64,000 nt of DNA from Millionella massiliensis (GCF_900104655.1 NZ_FNWD01000002.1:1906246-1970245); one strand, 5' to 3'. Positions 45,047 through 54,596 are shown, counted from the stretch's first letter. The notes: generated by a model from the letters alone, not told the origin. A program made the numbers and translations.

Positions 45047-46517
45047 CCTGATCGAACTGCTGAAATACAACCCCGAAGAACCGCTGCTCTTCACCAGCGG
45101 CCTCTTTCTGTTCCTGTTTCTGGGCTTCACCCTCTTCTACGGGTTCATGCGGCGGACCGTGACGCTGCGCATCGTCTACGTCACGCTGTTCTCGCTCTAC
45201 TTCTACTACAAGACCAGCGGCATCTTCTTCCTGCTGCTGATGTTCACCGCCACGAGCGACTTCCTCATCGGACGCGCCATTGTCCGATCCGCAACGCGCA
45301 CCTCGCGCCGGGCGTGGGTCACCCTCAGCGTCTGCATCAACCTCGGGATGCTGGGCTACTTCAAGTACACCAACTTCCTGATCGAGATCGTCAACAGCTT
45401 CCTGGCCGACCCGCTCGAATTCAAAAATATCTTCCTGCCGATCGGTATCTCGTTCTTCACCTTCCAGTCGATGAGCTACATCATCGACCTCTACCGGGGA
45501 CGAATGCAGCCCCTACGCCGCTGGATCGACTACCTCTTCTACATCTCCTTCTTCCCGCAGCTGGTGGCCGGCCCGATTGTCCGTGCCCGCGACTTCATCC
45601 CCCAGATCCACCAGCGGCCGGTGATCGTCAGCCGCGCACAGTTCGGCGAAGGCTTCTGGCTGATCTTCTGCGGGCTCTTCAAAAAGGCCGTGATCTCGGA
45701 CTTCATCAGCCTCAATTTCGTGGACCGCATCTTCGACAACCCGATGCTCTATACCGGTCTCGAAAACCTGATGGGGGTACTGGGCTATGCCCTTCAGATC
45801 TACTGCGACTTCTCGGGCTATTCCGACATGGCCATCGGGATCGCCCTGCTGCTGGGCTTCCGATTCAACGCCAACTTCGACTCGCCCTACAAATCGGCCA
45901 CCATCACCGAATTCTGGCGCCGCTGGCACATCTCCCTGTCGAGCTGGCTCAAGGATTATCTCTACATCTCGCTCGGCGGTAACCGGCGCGGCAAACTCCG
46001 CACCTACCTGAACCTGATGCTGACCATGCTGCTCGGCGGGCTGTGGCATGGCGCCGCCATGCGGTTCATCGTCTGGGGCGGGCTGCACGGAGCCGCGCTC
46101 GCGCTCCACAAATGGACCATGGGTCGTTTCCCCAGCAGCTTCCGGCCGCTTGGGATGCAGATGTCTCGAGGCCGGCGGGTGGTCGGAATCCTGCTGACGT
46201 TCAGCTTCGTCTGCGCCACGTGGGTCTTCTTCCGCGCCCCGTCGATGGAGATCGCCGGGCAGGTCTTCTCGCAGATATTCACGGCGTTCCATCCCGAAAT
46301 CTTCTTCGACTTCGTGGCCGGTTACCGATGGGTGGTTCTGCTCATGGCGGTGGGCTATGTGCTCCACTTTGCCAGCGCACGGGTCGAGGCCGGAACGATG
46401 CGGCTCGTCCAGCGGATGCCCATCGTGCTCTATGCCGTGATGATGACCGCCCTGATCTGGCTGATCATGCAGATGCGCAACGGGGACGTACAGCCCTTCA
46501 TCTACTTCCAGTTCTAA
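45027..46517 (+). CDS. MBOAT family O-acyltransferase (AlgI/DltB type)
   Basis: 496 residues with about 11 membrane segments. The MBOAT signature is complete: FWRRWHISLSSWLKDYLYISLGGNRRG with a conserved His, then the catalytic His in GGLWHGAAMRFIVWGGLHG. It moves acyl groups, usually acetyl, across the inner membrane for attachment to a periplasmic or exported polymer. Together with the two SGNH proteins upstream it forms a three-gene O-acylation unit. Confidence 0.92.
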   Translation: MVEQLSNLIELLKYNPEEPLLFTSGLFLFLFLGFTLFYGFMRRTVTLRIVYVTLFSLYFYYKTSGIFFLLLMFTATSDFLIGRAIVRSATRTSRRAWVTLSVCINLGMLGYFKYTNFLIEIVNSFLADPLEFKNIFLPIGISFFTFQSMSYIIDLYRGRMQPLRRWIDYLFYISFFPQLVAGPIVRARDFIPQIHQRPVIVSRAQFGEGFWLIFCGLFKKAVISDFISLNFVDRIFDNPMLYTGLENLMGVLGYALQIYCDFSGYSDMAIGIALLLGFRFNANFDSPYKSATITEFWRRWHISLSSWLKDYLYISLGGNRRGKLRTYLNLMLTMLLGGLWHGAAMRFIVWGGLHGAALALHKWTMGRFPSSFRPLGMQMSRGRRVVGILLTFSFVCATWVFFRAPSMEIAGQVFSQIFTAFHPEIFFDFVAGYRWVVLLMAVGYVLHFASARVEAGTMRLVQRMPIVLYAVMMTALIWLIMQMRNGDVQPFIYFQF

Positions 46518-46671
46518 CGCCCGACTGCCGCTCGGGGGCGTAAAGCCCGACCGGGCGGATCTTGCCGTTTCCCCGTTTCGCTGGGTGCGGGACTTTTCGT
46601 CTTCTGTCCGAATTTTGCCGTTCCGGAGACTTCACCGGACCACAAAACGACGCGATATGAGGAAATAAGGT

Positions 46672-46679
46672 TATCTTTG
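46672..46679 (+). promoter_or_regulatory. -7 promoter element for tyrS
   Basis: TATCTTTG, 24 bases before the ATG at 46703. Confidence 0.68.
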
Positions 46680-46702
46680 CAAACAAAAAAACGAAACCAC
46701 CG

Positions 46703-47989
46703 ATGGATTTTATCGAGGAACTGACCTGGCGGGGCATGATTCACGACATGATGCCCGGAACCGCCGAACAACTGAAAAAAGAGATGACCACGGCCTACCT
46801 GGGGATCGACCCCACGGCCGATTCACTGCATATCGGCCACCTGGTCGGCGTGATGATGCTCAAGCACTTCCAGCGCTGCGGCCATAAGCCCATCGCACTG
46901 GTCGGCGGTGCGACCGGCATGATCGGCGACCCCAGCGGCAAATCGCTCGAACGCAACCTGCTCGACGAACCCACCCTGCGTCACAACCAGGCCGCCATCA
47001 AGGCACAGCTCTCCAAACTGATCGACTTCGACAGCACCGCGCCCAACGCGGCCGAGATGGTCAACAACTACGACTGGATGAAGGAACAGACCTTCCTGGG
47101 CTTCATCCGCGACATTGGGAAACTCATCACCGTCAACTACATGATGGCCAAAGACTCCGTCAAGAAACGCTTCAACGGCGAGGGCGAAGGGATGTCTTTC
47201 ACCGAGTTTACCTACCAGTTGGTTCAGGGCTTCGACTTCCTGACCCTCTACGAAACCAAAAACTGCAAACTTCAGCTGGGCGGCTCCGACCAGTGGGGCA
47301 ACATCACCACCGGGACCGAACTGATCCGTCGCAAGGCGGGTGGCGAAGCCTTCGCCCTGACCTGTCCGCTGATCAAAAAGGCCGACGGTACCAAATTCGG
47401 CAAGACCGAAAGCGGCAACGTATGGCTCGACCCGCGTTACACCTCGCCCTACAAGTTCTACCAGTTCTGGGTGAACGTGAGCGACGAGGATGCTGAACGC
47501 TATATCAAAATATTCACGCTGCTCGACCGCGAAACCATCGAACAGCTGATTGCCGAACACCGCGAAGCTCCCCACCTGCGCAAACTGCAGAAGAAACTGG
47601 CCGAAGAGGTGACCGTGATGATCCACTCGCGCGAGGACTACGAACGTGCCGTGGCTGCCAGCTCGATCCTGTTCGGCGGCGGGGCCGAGGCGCTGAAAGC
47701 GGCCGACGAACGGACCATCCTCGAAGTGTTCGAAGGGGTGCCGCAGTTCGAAATCGCCAAAGCCGATCTGGAAGCAGGCGTACCGTTCTCGGCCCTGTGC
47801 ACCGAAAAGGCGGCCTTGTTCGCCTCGAAGGGAGAACTCCGCCGGTTGATCCAGGGCGGGGGCATCTCGCTCGACGGCACCAAGGTGGCCGACCCGGAAC
47901 AGAAGGTCACCGAAGCCGACCTGATCTCCGGCAAATTCCTGCTTGTTCAGAAAGGAAAGAAGAATTACTTCCTGATTATTGCAAAATAA
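46703..47989 (+). CDS. tyrS: Tyrosyl-tRNA synthetase
   Basis: 428 residues. Class I motifs: HIGH-like SLHIGHLVG near residue 40 and KFGKTESG (the KMSKS equivalent) near residue 235. [11 protein letters not shown] recognises tyrosine and the adenylate. A C-terminal S4 RNA-binding domain begins near [20 protein letters not shown]. It charges tRNA-Tyr. Confidence 0.96.
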   Translation: MDFIEELTWRGMIHDMMPGTAEQLKKEMTTAYLGIDPTADSLHIGHLVGVMMLKHFQRCGHKPIALVGGATGMIGDPSGKSLERNLLDEPTLRHNQAAIKAQLSKLIDFDSTAPNAAEMVNNYDWMKEQTFLGFIRDIGKLITVNYMMAKDSVKKRFNGEGEGMSFTEFTYQLVQGFDFLTLYETKNCKLQLGGSDQWGNITTGTELIRRKAGGEAFALTCPLIKKADGTKFGKTESGNVWLDPRYTSPYKFYQFWVNVSDEDAERYIKIFTLLDRETIEQLIAEHREAPHLRKLQKKLAEEVTVMIHSREDYERAVAASSILFGGGAEALKAADERTILEVFEGVPQFEIAKADLEAGVPFSALCTEKAALFASKGELRRLIQGGGISLDGTKVADPEQKVTEADLISGKFLLVQKGKKNYFLIIAK

Positions 47990-48003
47990 CCGGCGGGATT
48001 TTA

Positions 48004-48011
48004 TAATTTTG
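48004..48011 (+). promoter_or_regulatory. Possible -7 element for the DUF4369/TlpA-like gene
   Basis: TAATTTTG fits TAnnTTTG, 56 bases before the ATG at 48068. It abuts the tyrS terminator, so initiation would begin within the hairpin sequence. Confidence 0.45.
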
Positions 48012-48043
48012 AAGGGACGATCCGAAAGGAGAGTCCCTTTTTT
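48012..48043 (+). terminator. Terminator after tyrS
   Basis: AAGGGAC (48012-48018) pairs with GTCCCTT (48033-48039), with an inner TCC-GAAA-GGA tetraloop stem, followed by TTTT. Confidence 0.75.
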
Positions 48044-48067
48044 CGTCTCCCTGAATTCTCGATTGCC

Positions 48068-49147
48068 ATGGTGAAACGTTTATTACTGACTGTCTCGGCG
48101 CTGTTGGCTGCCGGTTCGGCATCGGCCTGGAAGGTCGAAGGAAATATTCGCGGGGTCGCCGAGAAAGATACGGTGTCTGTGTATATTTCGCGATACTGGG
48201 GGAATACCGGCCGCAGTTTTCAAACGGATACGATTCGGAACGGTCGTTTTTCGTTTGCGGGAACGCTGCCTGCCGACGAAATGGTGATGATGTCGGTACG
48301 GGCCTCGAACGGACGAGGTTGCAATACGCTTTGGGTCTCGGACACGACCCGCCTGCGCATCGAGGGCGCAGCCGACGGCGAATGGACTGTGGTCAGCAAT
48401 GAACCCGAACAGGCTGTGGAAGCGGAGCTCCAGGCTGTGGATATGTCCGACCTGGATGCCCTGATGAGCACGGAGGAGGGGTATTGGAAATATCGTGACT
48501 CGGTGTGGCGTGTCCAGGTCGAACGGCTGTGGCCGCTCTATACGAAATATCCGAACTCCTGCGCGATGTTGGACGACTTGTCCTTCTATGTCCGGGTGGG
48601 AGCTGTGCCGCATGAACGTTTGCAATGGGTCTACGACCGTCTCACGCCTGAAAACCGGAATCGGCTGGAGGGACGCGCCATCGCCGTGGCACTCGATCCG
48701 CCCCATGTACCGCAGGTCGGAGAACCGTATGCCGATTTTGCTGGAACGGATACGACCGGTGCGGCCTGCCGGCTGTCGGACTGGGTCGGTAAAGGCAAAT
48801 ATGTGTTGCTGGATTTTTGGGGCGTAGGATGCGGAGGCTGTTATGCCGCTTTCCCGAAACTGAAAGAGATTTATGACCGTTACAAAAACCGGTTGGAGAT
48901 CGTCGGAGTCAATCTCGATGTCAATCCCGAATTGTGGAAAAGCGTCGTGGCGCAGCAGAAGTTGCCGTGGGTACATATTGCGGACGGACTGGGAACCTTT
49001 GCCGGAGCCGGCGTGTTGTATCGCACGGATGTTATGCCGACCTATATCCTGATCGATCCGCAGGGTAAGATTGTTGAACGCTGGTATCCGGGTGAAGGAG
49101 ATTTCCAGGATCGGCTGATCGACCCTTATTTGGAGAAAGAGCAGTAA
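48068..49147 (+). CDS. DUF4369 and TlpA-like thioredoxin-fold protein
   Basis: 359 residues. A signal peptide ends near SASA. An N-terminal DUF4369 beta domain (KVEGNIRGVAEKDTVSVYI) is followed by a helical linker and a C-terminal AhpC/TlpA thioredoxin fold with the redox motif GVGCGGCYAAFPKL (CGGC) and a cis-Pro in DVMPTYILIDP. Such proteins act as periplasmic thiol-disulfide enzymes in Bacteroidota; the partner is unknown. A second thioredoxin-like gene follows. Confidence 0.88.
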   Translation: MVKRLLLTVSALLAAGSASAWKVEGNIRGVAEKDTVSVYISRYWGNTGRSFQTDTIRNGRFSFAGTLPADEMVMMSVRASNGRGCNTLWVSDTTRLRIEGAADGEWTVVSNEPEQAVEAELQAVDMSDLDALMSTEEGYWKYRDSVWRVQVERLWPLYTKYPNSCAMLDDLSFYVRVGAVPHERLQWVYDRLTPENRNRLEGRAIAVALDPPHVPQVGEPYADFAGTDTTGAACRLSDWVGKGKYVLLDFWGVGCGGCYAAFPKLKEIYDRYKNRLEIVGVNLDVNPELWKSVVAQQKLPWVHIADGLGTFAGAGVLYRTDVMPTYILIDPQGKIVERWYPGEGDFQDRLIDPYLEKEQ

Positions 49148-49347
49148 TCTGTCTCCGGCACGTGCAGGGCGGGTGCTTGTCCGCTACCTGTGCAATGCAG
49201 GGCTCCCGTTGGTGAACCTGGTCTCTCCTCCCGGCGACGGCCCTCGGGAATCGACTCTACGGAGTGCCTGTTGGCCGCTCTCGATGGCTACCCCATCGAC
49301 TGAACCGTTGACAAAAACAAAACACTAACCCAATAAATACAAAACCG

Positions 49348-49890
49348 ATGATGCTGAAAAGAAAATTCTTCATTCCCCTGATGGCCGGGCTGCTGTGCTG
49401 GCTGGGCATGGCGCCGGCTGCCGCTCAGGACCCCGACGGTAAGGTCAAAGTGGGCGACAAACTCTATGATGTCGAGGTGCATGACACCGAAGGAAACTAT
49501 ACCTATCTGGCCGACTATGTGGGGCAGGACGGGAAGTATCTGCTGGTGCTGTTCTGGACCTCGAACTGTCCCCGGTGCCACGCCGCGTTCCCCGAAGTGG
49601 CCAAGTATGCCAAGAAGTATGCCGACAAACTCTCGGTGGTGGGGGTCATGCTGAGCGATAACCACGACGGGTGGATGGAGATGTATCAGTACAAGAAACC
49701 GTTCGAGTGGCCCAACCTCTCCGACGGCCAACTGCTGAAGGATGGCGCTGCGGTACCGTACGGCATCGGCCTCTTCCCCACCTTCGTGCTGGTCGAACCC
49801 GAAGAGGGTAAGATCGTCAAGATGTGGAGCGGCTTTAAACTGGAACGCTTCCAGTCGGAGATGCAGCCCTATTTCGCCCCCGTCGAATAG
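49348..49890 (+). CDS. Exported TlpA/AhpC-like thioredoxin-fold protein
   Basis: 180 residues with a signal peptide ending in PAAAQ. It has a single thioredoxin fold with the redox motif TSNCPRCHAAFPE (CPRC) and a cis-Pro in LFPTFVLVEP. It is probably a periplasmic thiol oxidoreductase. There are two adjacent ATG codons (49348 and 49351) and either could be used. It is 200 bases after the other thioredoxin-like gene, so a shared promoter is uncertain. Confidence 0.85.
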   Translation: MMLKRKFFIPLMAGLLCWLGMAPAAAQDPDGKVKVGDKLYDVEVHDTEGNYTYLADYVGQDGKYLLVLFWTSNCPRCHAAFPEVAKYAKKYADKLSVVGVMLSDNHDGWMEMYQYKKPFEWPNLSDGQLLKDGAAVPYGIGLFPTFVLVEPEEGKIVKMWSGFKLERFQSEMQPYFAPVE

Positions 49891-50267
49891 CGGTCTTTAG
49901 GATGCGTAGTATCCGCCGGAAAGTTCTTTGGGTCCCTTTCTTACAAGAAAGGGACGGTTCCAGACGGCCTCCCCGTAAGAGACGGTTCCAGACGCTCTTC
50001 CCCCGCAAGAGACCCTCGTCATTACGCATCCTGCTCAGCCAGGAAGAGCCCGCGACGGCTGCTCGTGGCTAAAAACAGTCGCTCTCGAGAGCTCGGTCAA
50101 ACAGCGATCTCTTTGATAATCCCCCCAACCGGTATTTACTGTCGGTTTTCCGGAAGACGCCACGCAGTCTTCGTACTCTGATTTTCTGCCGATGCTCGGC
50201 CGATCCCCATCCCTAAGGATGCCGGTCGGGCTGGTGCAACCCGGACATTCTATTTTCCCCATCTCGT
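49891..50267. other. Intergenic region upstream of queG
   Basis: 377 bases. It contains the palindrome and short direct repeats at 49933-50020, and several smaller inverted repeats further right. I looked for a preQ1-type riboswitch and did not recognise one. Confidence 0.45.
49933..50020. repeat. Palindrome plus short direct repeats
   Basis: GTCCCTTTCTT and AAGAAAGGGAC (49933-49943 and 49946-49956) form a perfect 11-bp stem. After it GACGGTTCCAGACG occurs twice about 32 bases apart, each followed by a C-rich stretch ending in AAGAG. Confidence 0.6.
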
Positions 50268-51200
50268 ATGCAACGACTCGCTGAAATCGTCGAACAACAG
50301 TACCGTGCCTGCGGCTTCTCGGCCGCAGGCACGGTCGCATTCGCCCTGCTTCGCGAGGAACAGGAGCGTTTCGTCCGGTGGCTCGGAAAGGGGTATGCCG
50401 CCGAGATGGAGTATCTCGGCCGGTCGGCCGACTATCGCCATGACCTGCGCCGACTCTTTCCGGCCGTTCAGAGCGTCGTCGTTACGCTGACTTCGTATCG
50501 CCGGCCGCCCGAAGTGTGCCAGGAGGAACACCTCCCGCGAATCGCCCGTTTCGCCTGGAGCGACGACTATCACGACATCCTCAAACGGAACCTCCGCCGA
50601 TTGCTGGAGGCCATCCGGCAGTACGACGGTTACCGGGATGTGAAGGGCAGGGCGGTGGTGGACAGTGCACCGGCCTTCGAACGGGCCTGGGCTGTGCGTG
50701 CCGGGCTCGGGTGGATCGGGCGGAGCGCGATGCTGATTCACCCCCGTTTGGGTAGTTTTACACTGATCGGATTATTGTTGCTCGATGTGCCGCCGGGCCA
50801 GGACGACGTGCTGCCGGTCCCCGTAACGGATGGGTGTGGCAGCTGCCACCGCTGCATGGATGCCTGTCCCACGGGGGCGATTGTCGCGCCGCATGTGGTG
50901 GATGCCCGCCGCTGCATCTCGTACCAGACGATCGAACGTCGCGGGGAGGTGGAACCCGATATCCGGCCGCGGCTGGAGGGGCGTATCTTCGGTTGCGACC
51001 GGTGTATGGAGGTGTGTCCCTACAACAACCGTTCGCAGATTCCGCTCATGCCGGACGGGGCCGGTCTGGAGGCACGGCCGGAACGGATGTGTCTCTCGGC
51101 CGAACAGTGGAGCCGGATGACGGAGACGGAGTTCGAGACGCTGTTTGCCGGAAGTCCGCTGCTGCGGGCGGGGCTGGAGAAGATCAAAAGTTCGCTTTAG
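50268..51200 (+). CDS. queG: Epoxyqueuosine reductase
   Basis: 310 residues. The N-terminal cobalamin-binding region includes RYRHD-type sequence (ADYRHDLRRLFP) and GWIGRSAMLIHP; two [4Fe-4S] motifs follow (CGSCHRCMDACPTGAIV and CDRCMEVCPYN). It reduces epoxyqueuosine to queuosine in the tRNA wobble position. Its stop overlaps the stop of the convergent GtrA gene by two bases. Confidence 0.95.
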   Translation: MQRLAEIVEQQYRACGFSAAGTVAFALLREEQERFVRWLGKGYAAEMEYLGRSADYRHDLRRLFPAVQSVVVTLTSYRRPPEVCQEEHLPRIARFAWSDDYHDILKRNLRRLLEAIRQYDGYRDVKGRAVVDSAPAFERAWAVRAGLGWIGRSAMLIHPRLGSFTLIGLLLLDVPPGQDDVLPVPVTDGCGSCHRCMDACPTGAIVAPHVVDARRCISYQTIERRGEVEPDIRPRLEGRIFGCDRCMEVCPYNNRSQIPLMPDGAGLEARPERMCLSAEQWSRMTETEFETLFAGSPLLRAGLEKIKSSL

Positions 51201-51679
51201 GCGCTGCGGTGGGTGCGGAAGGTGTAGAACCGCTGGGCGAGGTAGCTGAAGATGACCGTCACGATCTGGATCATCACGTTGGCGACCGAGGGGTAGATAT
51301 TCAGTCCGCGGACGAGCAGTCGCAACCCGAAGTAGTTGATGCCGATATTGACCGCGACGACCTGTGCGTAGCGGAAGAGTTGCTTGGCTCCGTGGACGCG
51401 GGAGTGTCCGAACGCGACGTTGCGGGCCAGATAGAACCCGGTGAAGAAGGTGATGACGAAGGTGATGAGGAACGCCAGAATCGGTGCCGAAATGACGACG
51501 AACCCGAAATCGGTGTCCTGCTGGCCGAGCACGAAGTTGTAGCAGAACCAGTAAAGAATGGCGTTGAAACCGAGGTTCATCCCGCCGACAAAGGCGTAAC
51601 GGAAGGTCTCCTGGGGAATGAATCTCCGCAGGGGCCGGATGTAGAAAAAGTCTGTCAGTCGGATGAACAGGTTACGCAT
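51197..51679 (-). CDS. GtrA family membrane protein
   Basis: 160 residues from the ATG at 51679, with four membrane segments (for example FRYAFVGGMNLGFNAILYWF and FLITFVITFFTGFYL) and the typical C-terminal FSYLAQRFYTFR. GtrA proteins are thought to move or hold polyprenyl-linked sugars for cell-surface glycan modification. Upstream in-frame residues are low-complexity and lie beyond the promoter, so they are left out. Confidence 0.85.
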   Translation of the reverse strand: MRNLFIRLTDFFYIRPLRRFIPQETFRYAFVGGMNLGFNAILYWFCYNFVLGQQDTDFGFVVISAPILAFLITFVITFFTGFYLARNVAFGHSRVHGAKQLFRYAQVVAVNIGINYFGLRLLVRGLNIYPSVANVMIQIVTVIFSYLAQRFYTFRTHRSA

Positions 51680-51683
51680 GGCG

Positions 51684-51691
51684 CAAAGGTA
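51684..51691 (-). promoter_or_regulatory. -7 promoter element for the GtrA gene
   Basis: Minus-strand TACCTTTG ends only four bases before the ATG, so the transcript would start at or very near the first codon. Confidence 0.6.
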
Positions 51692-51869
51692 CGTTTTTTT
51701 CGGCTCTCCGTGGCGATGGGGAAGGGTGTATGTGGACGGCTGTGGGTGGTGGACGGGGGGTGCGCTCCCGAAAAATATGGGGAATGGCGTGTGGAGTGGC
51801 GAAACGAACGGGGGGTGAGGTGGCTCGCTCCGAAAAATGATTGGAGATTCATACCATAAATGTGATATT

Positions 51870-52481
51870 ATGTTGGAGATGAGTTTGTACGGCGGGGCTG
51901 AGGTCGGTCTCGACGAGGCCGGTCGGGGACCGCTGGCCGGATCGGTATTTGCCGGGGCGGTGCTGCTGCCCGCTGATTTTTGCGACGAACGGCTCAATGA
52001 TTCGAAAAAGATGAGCGAACGTGACCGGTATGCTTTGCGCGAGGTGATTGAGCGTGAGGCGGTGGCGTGGGGCGTGGGAGAGGTGTCGGCGGCCGAAATT
52101 GACGAAATCAACATCCTGAATGCGTCGTTCCGGGCCATGCGGCGGGCCTTTGCCCGGTTGCAGGAGCGGTTGCCGGCGGGTGTGGAGGTGGAACGGCTGC
52201 TGGTGGATGGAAACCGCTTCCGTCCGGGAACGCTGATTATCCCGTATGAGTGTATCGTCAAGGGAGATGCAAAACTGGCTCCCATCGCGGCGGCATCGGT
52301 GCTGGCCAAAACCTACCGGGACGACTATATGCTGCGTCTGCACGAGGAGTTCCCGATGTATGGCTGGGACCGCAACAAGGGCTACCCCACGGCGGAACAT
52401 CGCGAGGCGGTGGCGCGGTACGGGTTGTCGCCCTACCACCGACGCACTTTTTGTCGGCGGTTCCTGGTCCCGGAGGAGTAG
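51870..52481 (+). CDS. rnhB: Ribonuclease HII
   Basis: 203 residues from the ATG at 51870 (51879 is also possible). The motif [12 protein letters not shown] carries the catalytic Asp-Glu, LLVDGN carries a further Asp, and [17 protein letters not shown] completes the site. It removes ribonucleotides from DNA/RNA hybrids. It is divergent from the GtrA gene. Confidence 0.95.
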   Translation: MLEMSLYGGAEVGLDEAGRGPLAGSVFAGAVLLPADFCDERLNDSKKMSERDRYALREVIEREAVAWGVGEVSAAEIDEINILNASFRAMRRAFARLQERLPAGVEVERLLVDGNRFRPGTLIIPYECIVKGDAKLAPIAAASVLAKTYRDDYMLRLHEEFPMYGWDRNKGYPTAEHREAVARYGLSPYHRRTFCRRFLVPEE

Positions 52482-52894
52482 GGATAGATATTCATTGTAT
52501 TGAAAATCTTTGATTCTTGTGTTTTGAAGAGAATATGGATAATAGAGATTTTTGTATTTTTAGATATATAAATGAATAAACAACACATGAAACGAGATGC
52601 GGATAGCGAGTGAAACGCTTGTGATCGTCCGTCCGGCGTTTTTCTTAATGGCTTAAACGAAGGAATAAGCCTCCGATTTGATGCGGGCCCATATCGAGCT
52701 TCTCGCGGAGACCCCCATGTAATGAAGATATCGAGATTGACGATAAGTTGATATAGCTCGACAAATGTAATGCATCGATTTACAGGGACTCCGTACGGTT
52801 CTCTCCGGAACAGTACCCTGCGTTTTTACTGGCAGATTGAATACGATAATTACATAAAGATTATCCTATGTCACGATTTTTACACCTGTATTCC
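52482..52894. other. AT-rich intergenic region
   Basis: 413 bases, visibly richer in A/T than its surroundings, especially 52490-52600. I saw no gene, only very short ORFs, and no full -33/-7 pair. Confidence 0.45.
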
Positions 52895-54094
52895 ATGAGA
52901 AACGGAATTTTCGGAACATTGTGTTGCATTTTGTTCATGGCTTGCCAAAACAAAGTGCAGGTTAAGAATGACATTCCTGTTATCGATGGGATGACCCAAA
53001 AGAAAGCGACTGTTTCGGAATTGTTCCCGGAAATCGGTGTCGTTCCGTTGCAAACGTCGGACAGCTCTTTGATTGGGATTTGGGTGAAAGACCTCAAACG
53101 ATCGGGGGATCGCTTGTTCCTGTTGAATCAGATGAGCAGTCGGGTAAACCTGCTCTGTTTCGATACGACCGGTCAATTTATCCATGCCATCGATCGGATC
53201 GGACACGGTCCGCAGGAGTATACCTATTTAGGGGATTTTGTCGCAGCTCCGGATTCGAATGCATGGGTACTTATGGTTGGGCAAGGAAAGTACATGATAT
53301 TCGATACGGATGGAAATTATCTCTCGACCATACAGCAACAGCAGCCTTACTATTACAACCGTCAGGTTGTCCGCACGGACGATTCGACCTGCATCGTTTT
53401 TCACGACGGTACTTTCCCTGAAAACAGCGACCTGCTGGAGGTCGATGCTCGGACATTCGCCATTCGTCGCAGTGCATCTGCCTCCGACCCGTTGGCTTCG
53501 GAAGGGACGCGTCCTCTTTCACTATGGGGTGGGAGGGTGCTCTATTACCATATGAACGATACGATTTACGACGCGACCGATATTCAGAATCGAAAACCGC
53601 TTTATTACCTCGATTTCGGTGATGGCCAGCGAGAGGCGGAAAAAGAGGCCCGCCGGATTTTGTCCGAGTCCGGCGATCGGGAGCAGATGCTGAAGCAGCT
53701 GGGCGAAACTTTCCTAAAAGGCGAATATATGCTTGTCGCCCGTCTGTTCGAGAACGCGCGGTGGATAGCCGTCAGCGGGATGAGACAAAATCCGGATACC
53801 GACGTCAAAAACGACTTTCGTTCCTCCTCTTTTTTCATGCTCTATGACAAAGAAAGCGGTCAGTCTTATCATTCGGATTATATTACGTGGGATATATTGA
53901 ATACGGGTCCGCTCGACGATATCGCCCTGGTCGGGTGCGACGAGTTGGGGACGTTATACGCCATCTGGTACGGGACACCTTCCGAAAAAGACAAACAACG
54001 GATCGCCCGAAGCGATAAACTCCCGCAGGAAGTCAAAAATCGCCTGCTGCAACTTGAAGAGGGCGACAATCCGGTTTTGTTTATGCTCCGATAA
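52895..54094 (+). CDS. 6-bladed beta-propeller lipoprotein (BF3164-like)
   Basis: 399 residues. The start at 52895 gives MRNGIFGTLCCILFMAC, a signal peptide with the lipobox FMAC. The body has repeated strand patterns of a six-bladed propeller, for example VNLLCFDTTGQFIHAIDRIGHGPQEYTYLGDF and YMIFDTDGNYLSTI. It is probably an outer-membrane or periplasmic lipoprotein of unknown ligand. Base composition is lower in GC than the neighbours. It is followed directly by a small Cys-containing protein that seems frameshifted. Confidence 0.85.
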   Translation: MRNGIFGTLCCILFMACQNKVQVKNDIPVIDGMTQKKATVSELFPEIGVVPLQTSDSSLIGIWVKDLKRSGDRLFLLNQMSSRVNLLCFDTTGQFIHAIDRIGHGPQEYTYLGDFVAAPDSNAWVLMVGQGKYMIFDTDGNYLSTIQQQQPYYYNRQVVRTDDSTCIVFHDGTFPENSDLLEVDARTFAIRRSASASDPLASEGTRPLSLWGGRVLYYHMNDTIYDATDIQNRKPLYYLDFGDGQREAEKEARRILSESGDREQMLKQLGETFLKGEYMLVARLFENARWIAVSGMRQNPDTDVKNDFRSSSFFMLYDKESGQSYHSDYITWDILNTGPLDDIALVGCDELGTLYAIWYGTPSEKDKQRIARSDKLPQEVKNRLLQLEEGDNPVLFMLR

Positions 54095-54596
54095 TTCCGC
54101 CCATACAACGAATCCCGATTATAGCCTTGGGGATTTTGTCGCTCTGGAGTTGCGGCACGTCCCGCCCGTTCCCGAAGACGCCTTTGGAGAGCAGGTGTTC
54201 GTGCGGGAAAGCCTGATCGATTCGAGCGCGTTGATCCTGTATATAGACGAAGGCATGTGCGCGGGATGTATCAACAAAGAACTGATCAACTTGGACGAAT
54301 ATCCCGAAATCGCTCGAAATACAATAATTGTAGGTAATTTTTCGAACAAGCGCTATTTCCTGGCATCTATCGCTTCCGTTCAGGTCAAACGCAAAATATT
54401 TATACAGACGGACGAGATGCCCGATGTGGAGTTTCCGGTTACCATGCAGCCGCATTATATGCTGTATATCGCTCCTTCCCGAACTTTCGAGTTGCCGTAT
54501 TATCCGGTCGACTGTTCTGCCGAAAGAACTTACGATTACTATATATACGCTCCGTATTGTCTGCACAGGAATAATCCTCTGTCCCGCTCGCCCTAA
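54054..54596 (+). CDS. Small CxxC protein, probably frameshifted at the N-terminus
   Basis: The open frame gives 180 residues, with a CAGC motif in ILYIDEGMCAGCINKELIN and a thioredoxin-like tail (MQPHYMLYIAPSRTF). No signal peptide is seen in this frame. In the next frame bases 54103-54216 encode a convincing lipoprotein signal (IIALGILSLWSCGTS) that runs into TGA, with ATA where a start ATG would be expected. The intact gene was probably a lipoprotein, so this is either a decayed gene or a sequencing error. The annotated frame overlaps the propeller gene by 41 bases. Confidence 0.5.
   Translation: MKRATIRFCLCSDNSAHTTNPDYSLGDFVALELRHVPPVPEDAFGEQVFVRESLIDSSALILYIDEGMCAGCINKELINLDEYPEIARNTIIVGNFSNKRYFLASIASVQVKRKIFIQTDEMPDVEFPVTMQPHYMLYIAPSRTFELPYYPVDCSAERTYDYYIYAPYCLHRNNPLSRSP

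Noticed and set aside
49891-50267. A preQ1 or cobalamin riboswitch upstream of queG.
   Set aside because: Neither the preQ1 pseudoknot core nor a B12-box was recognisable.
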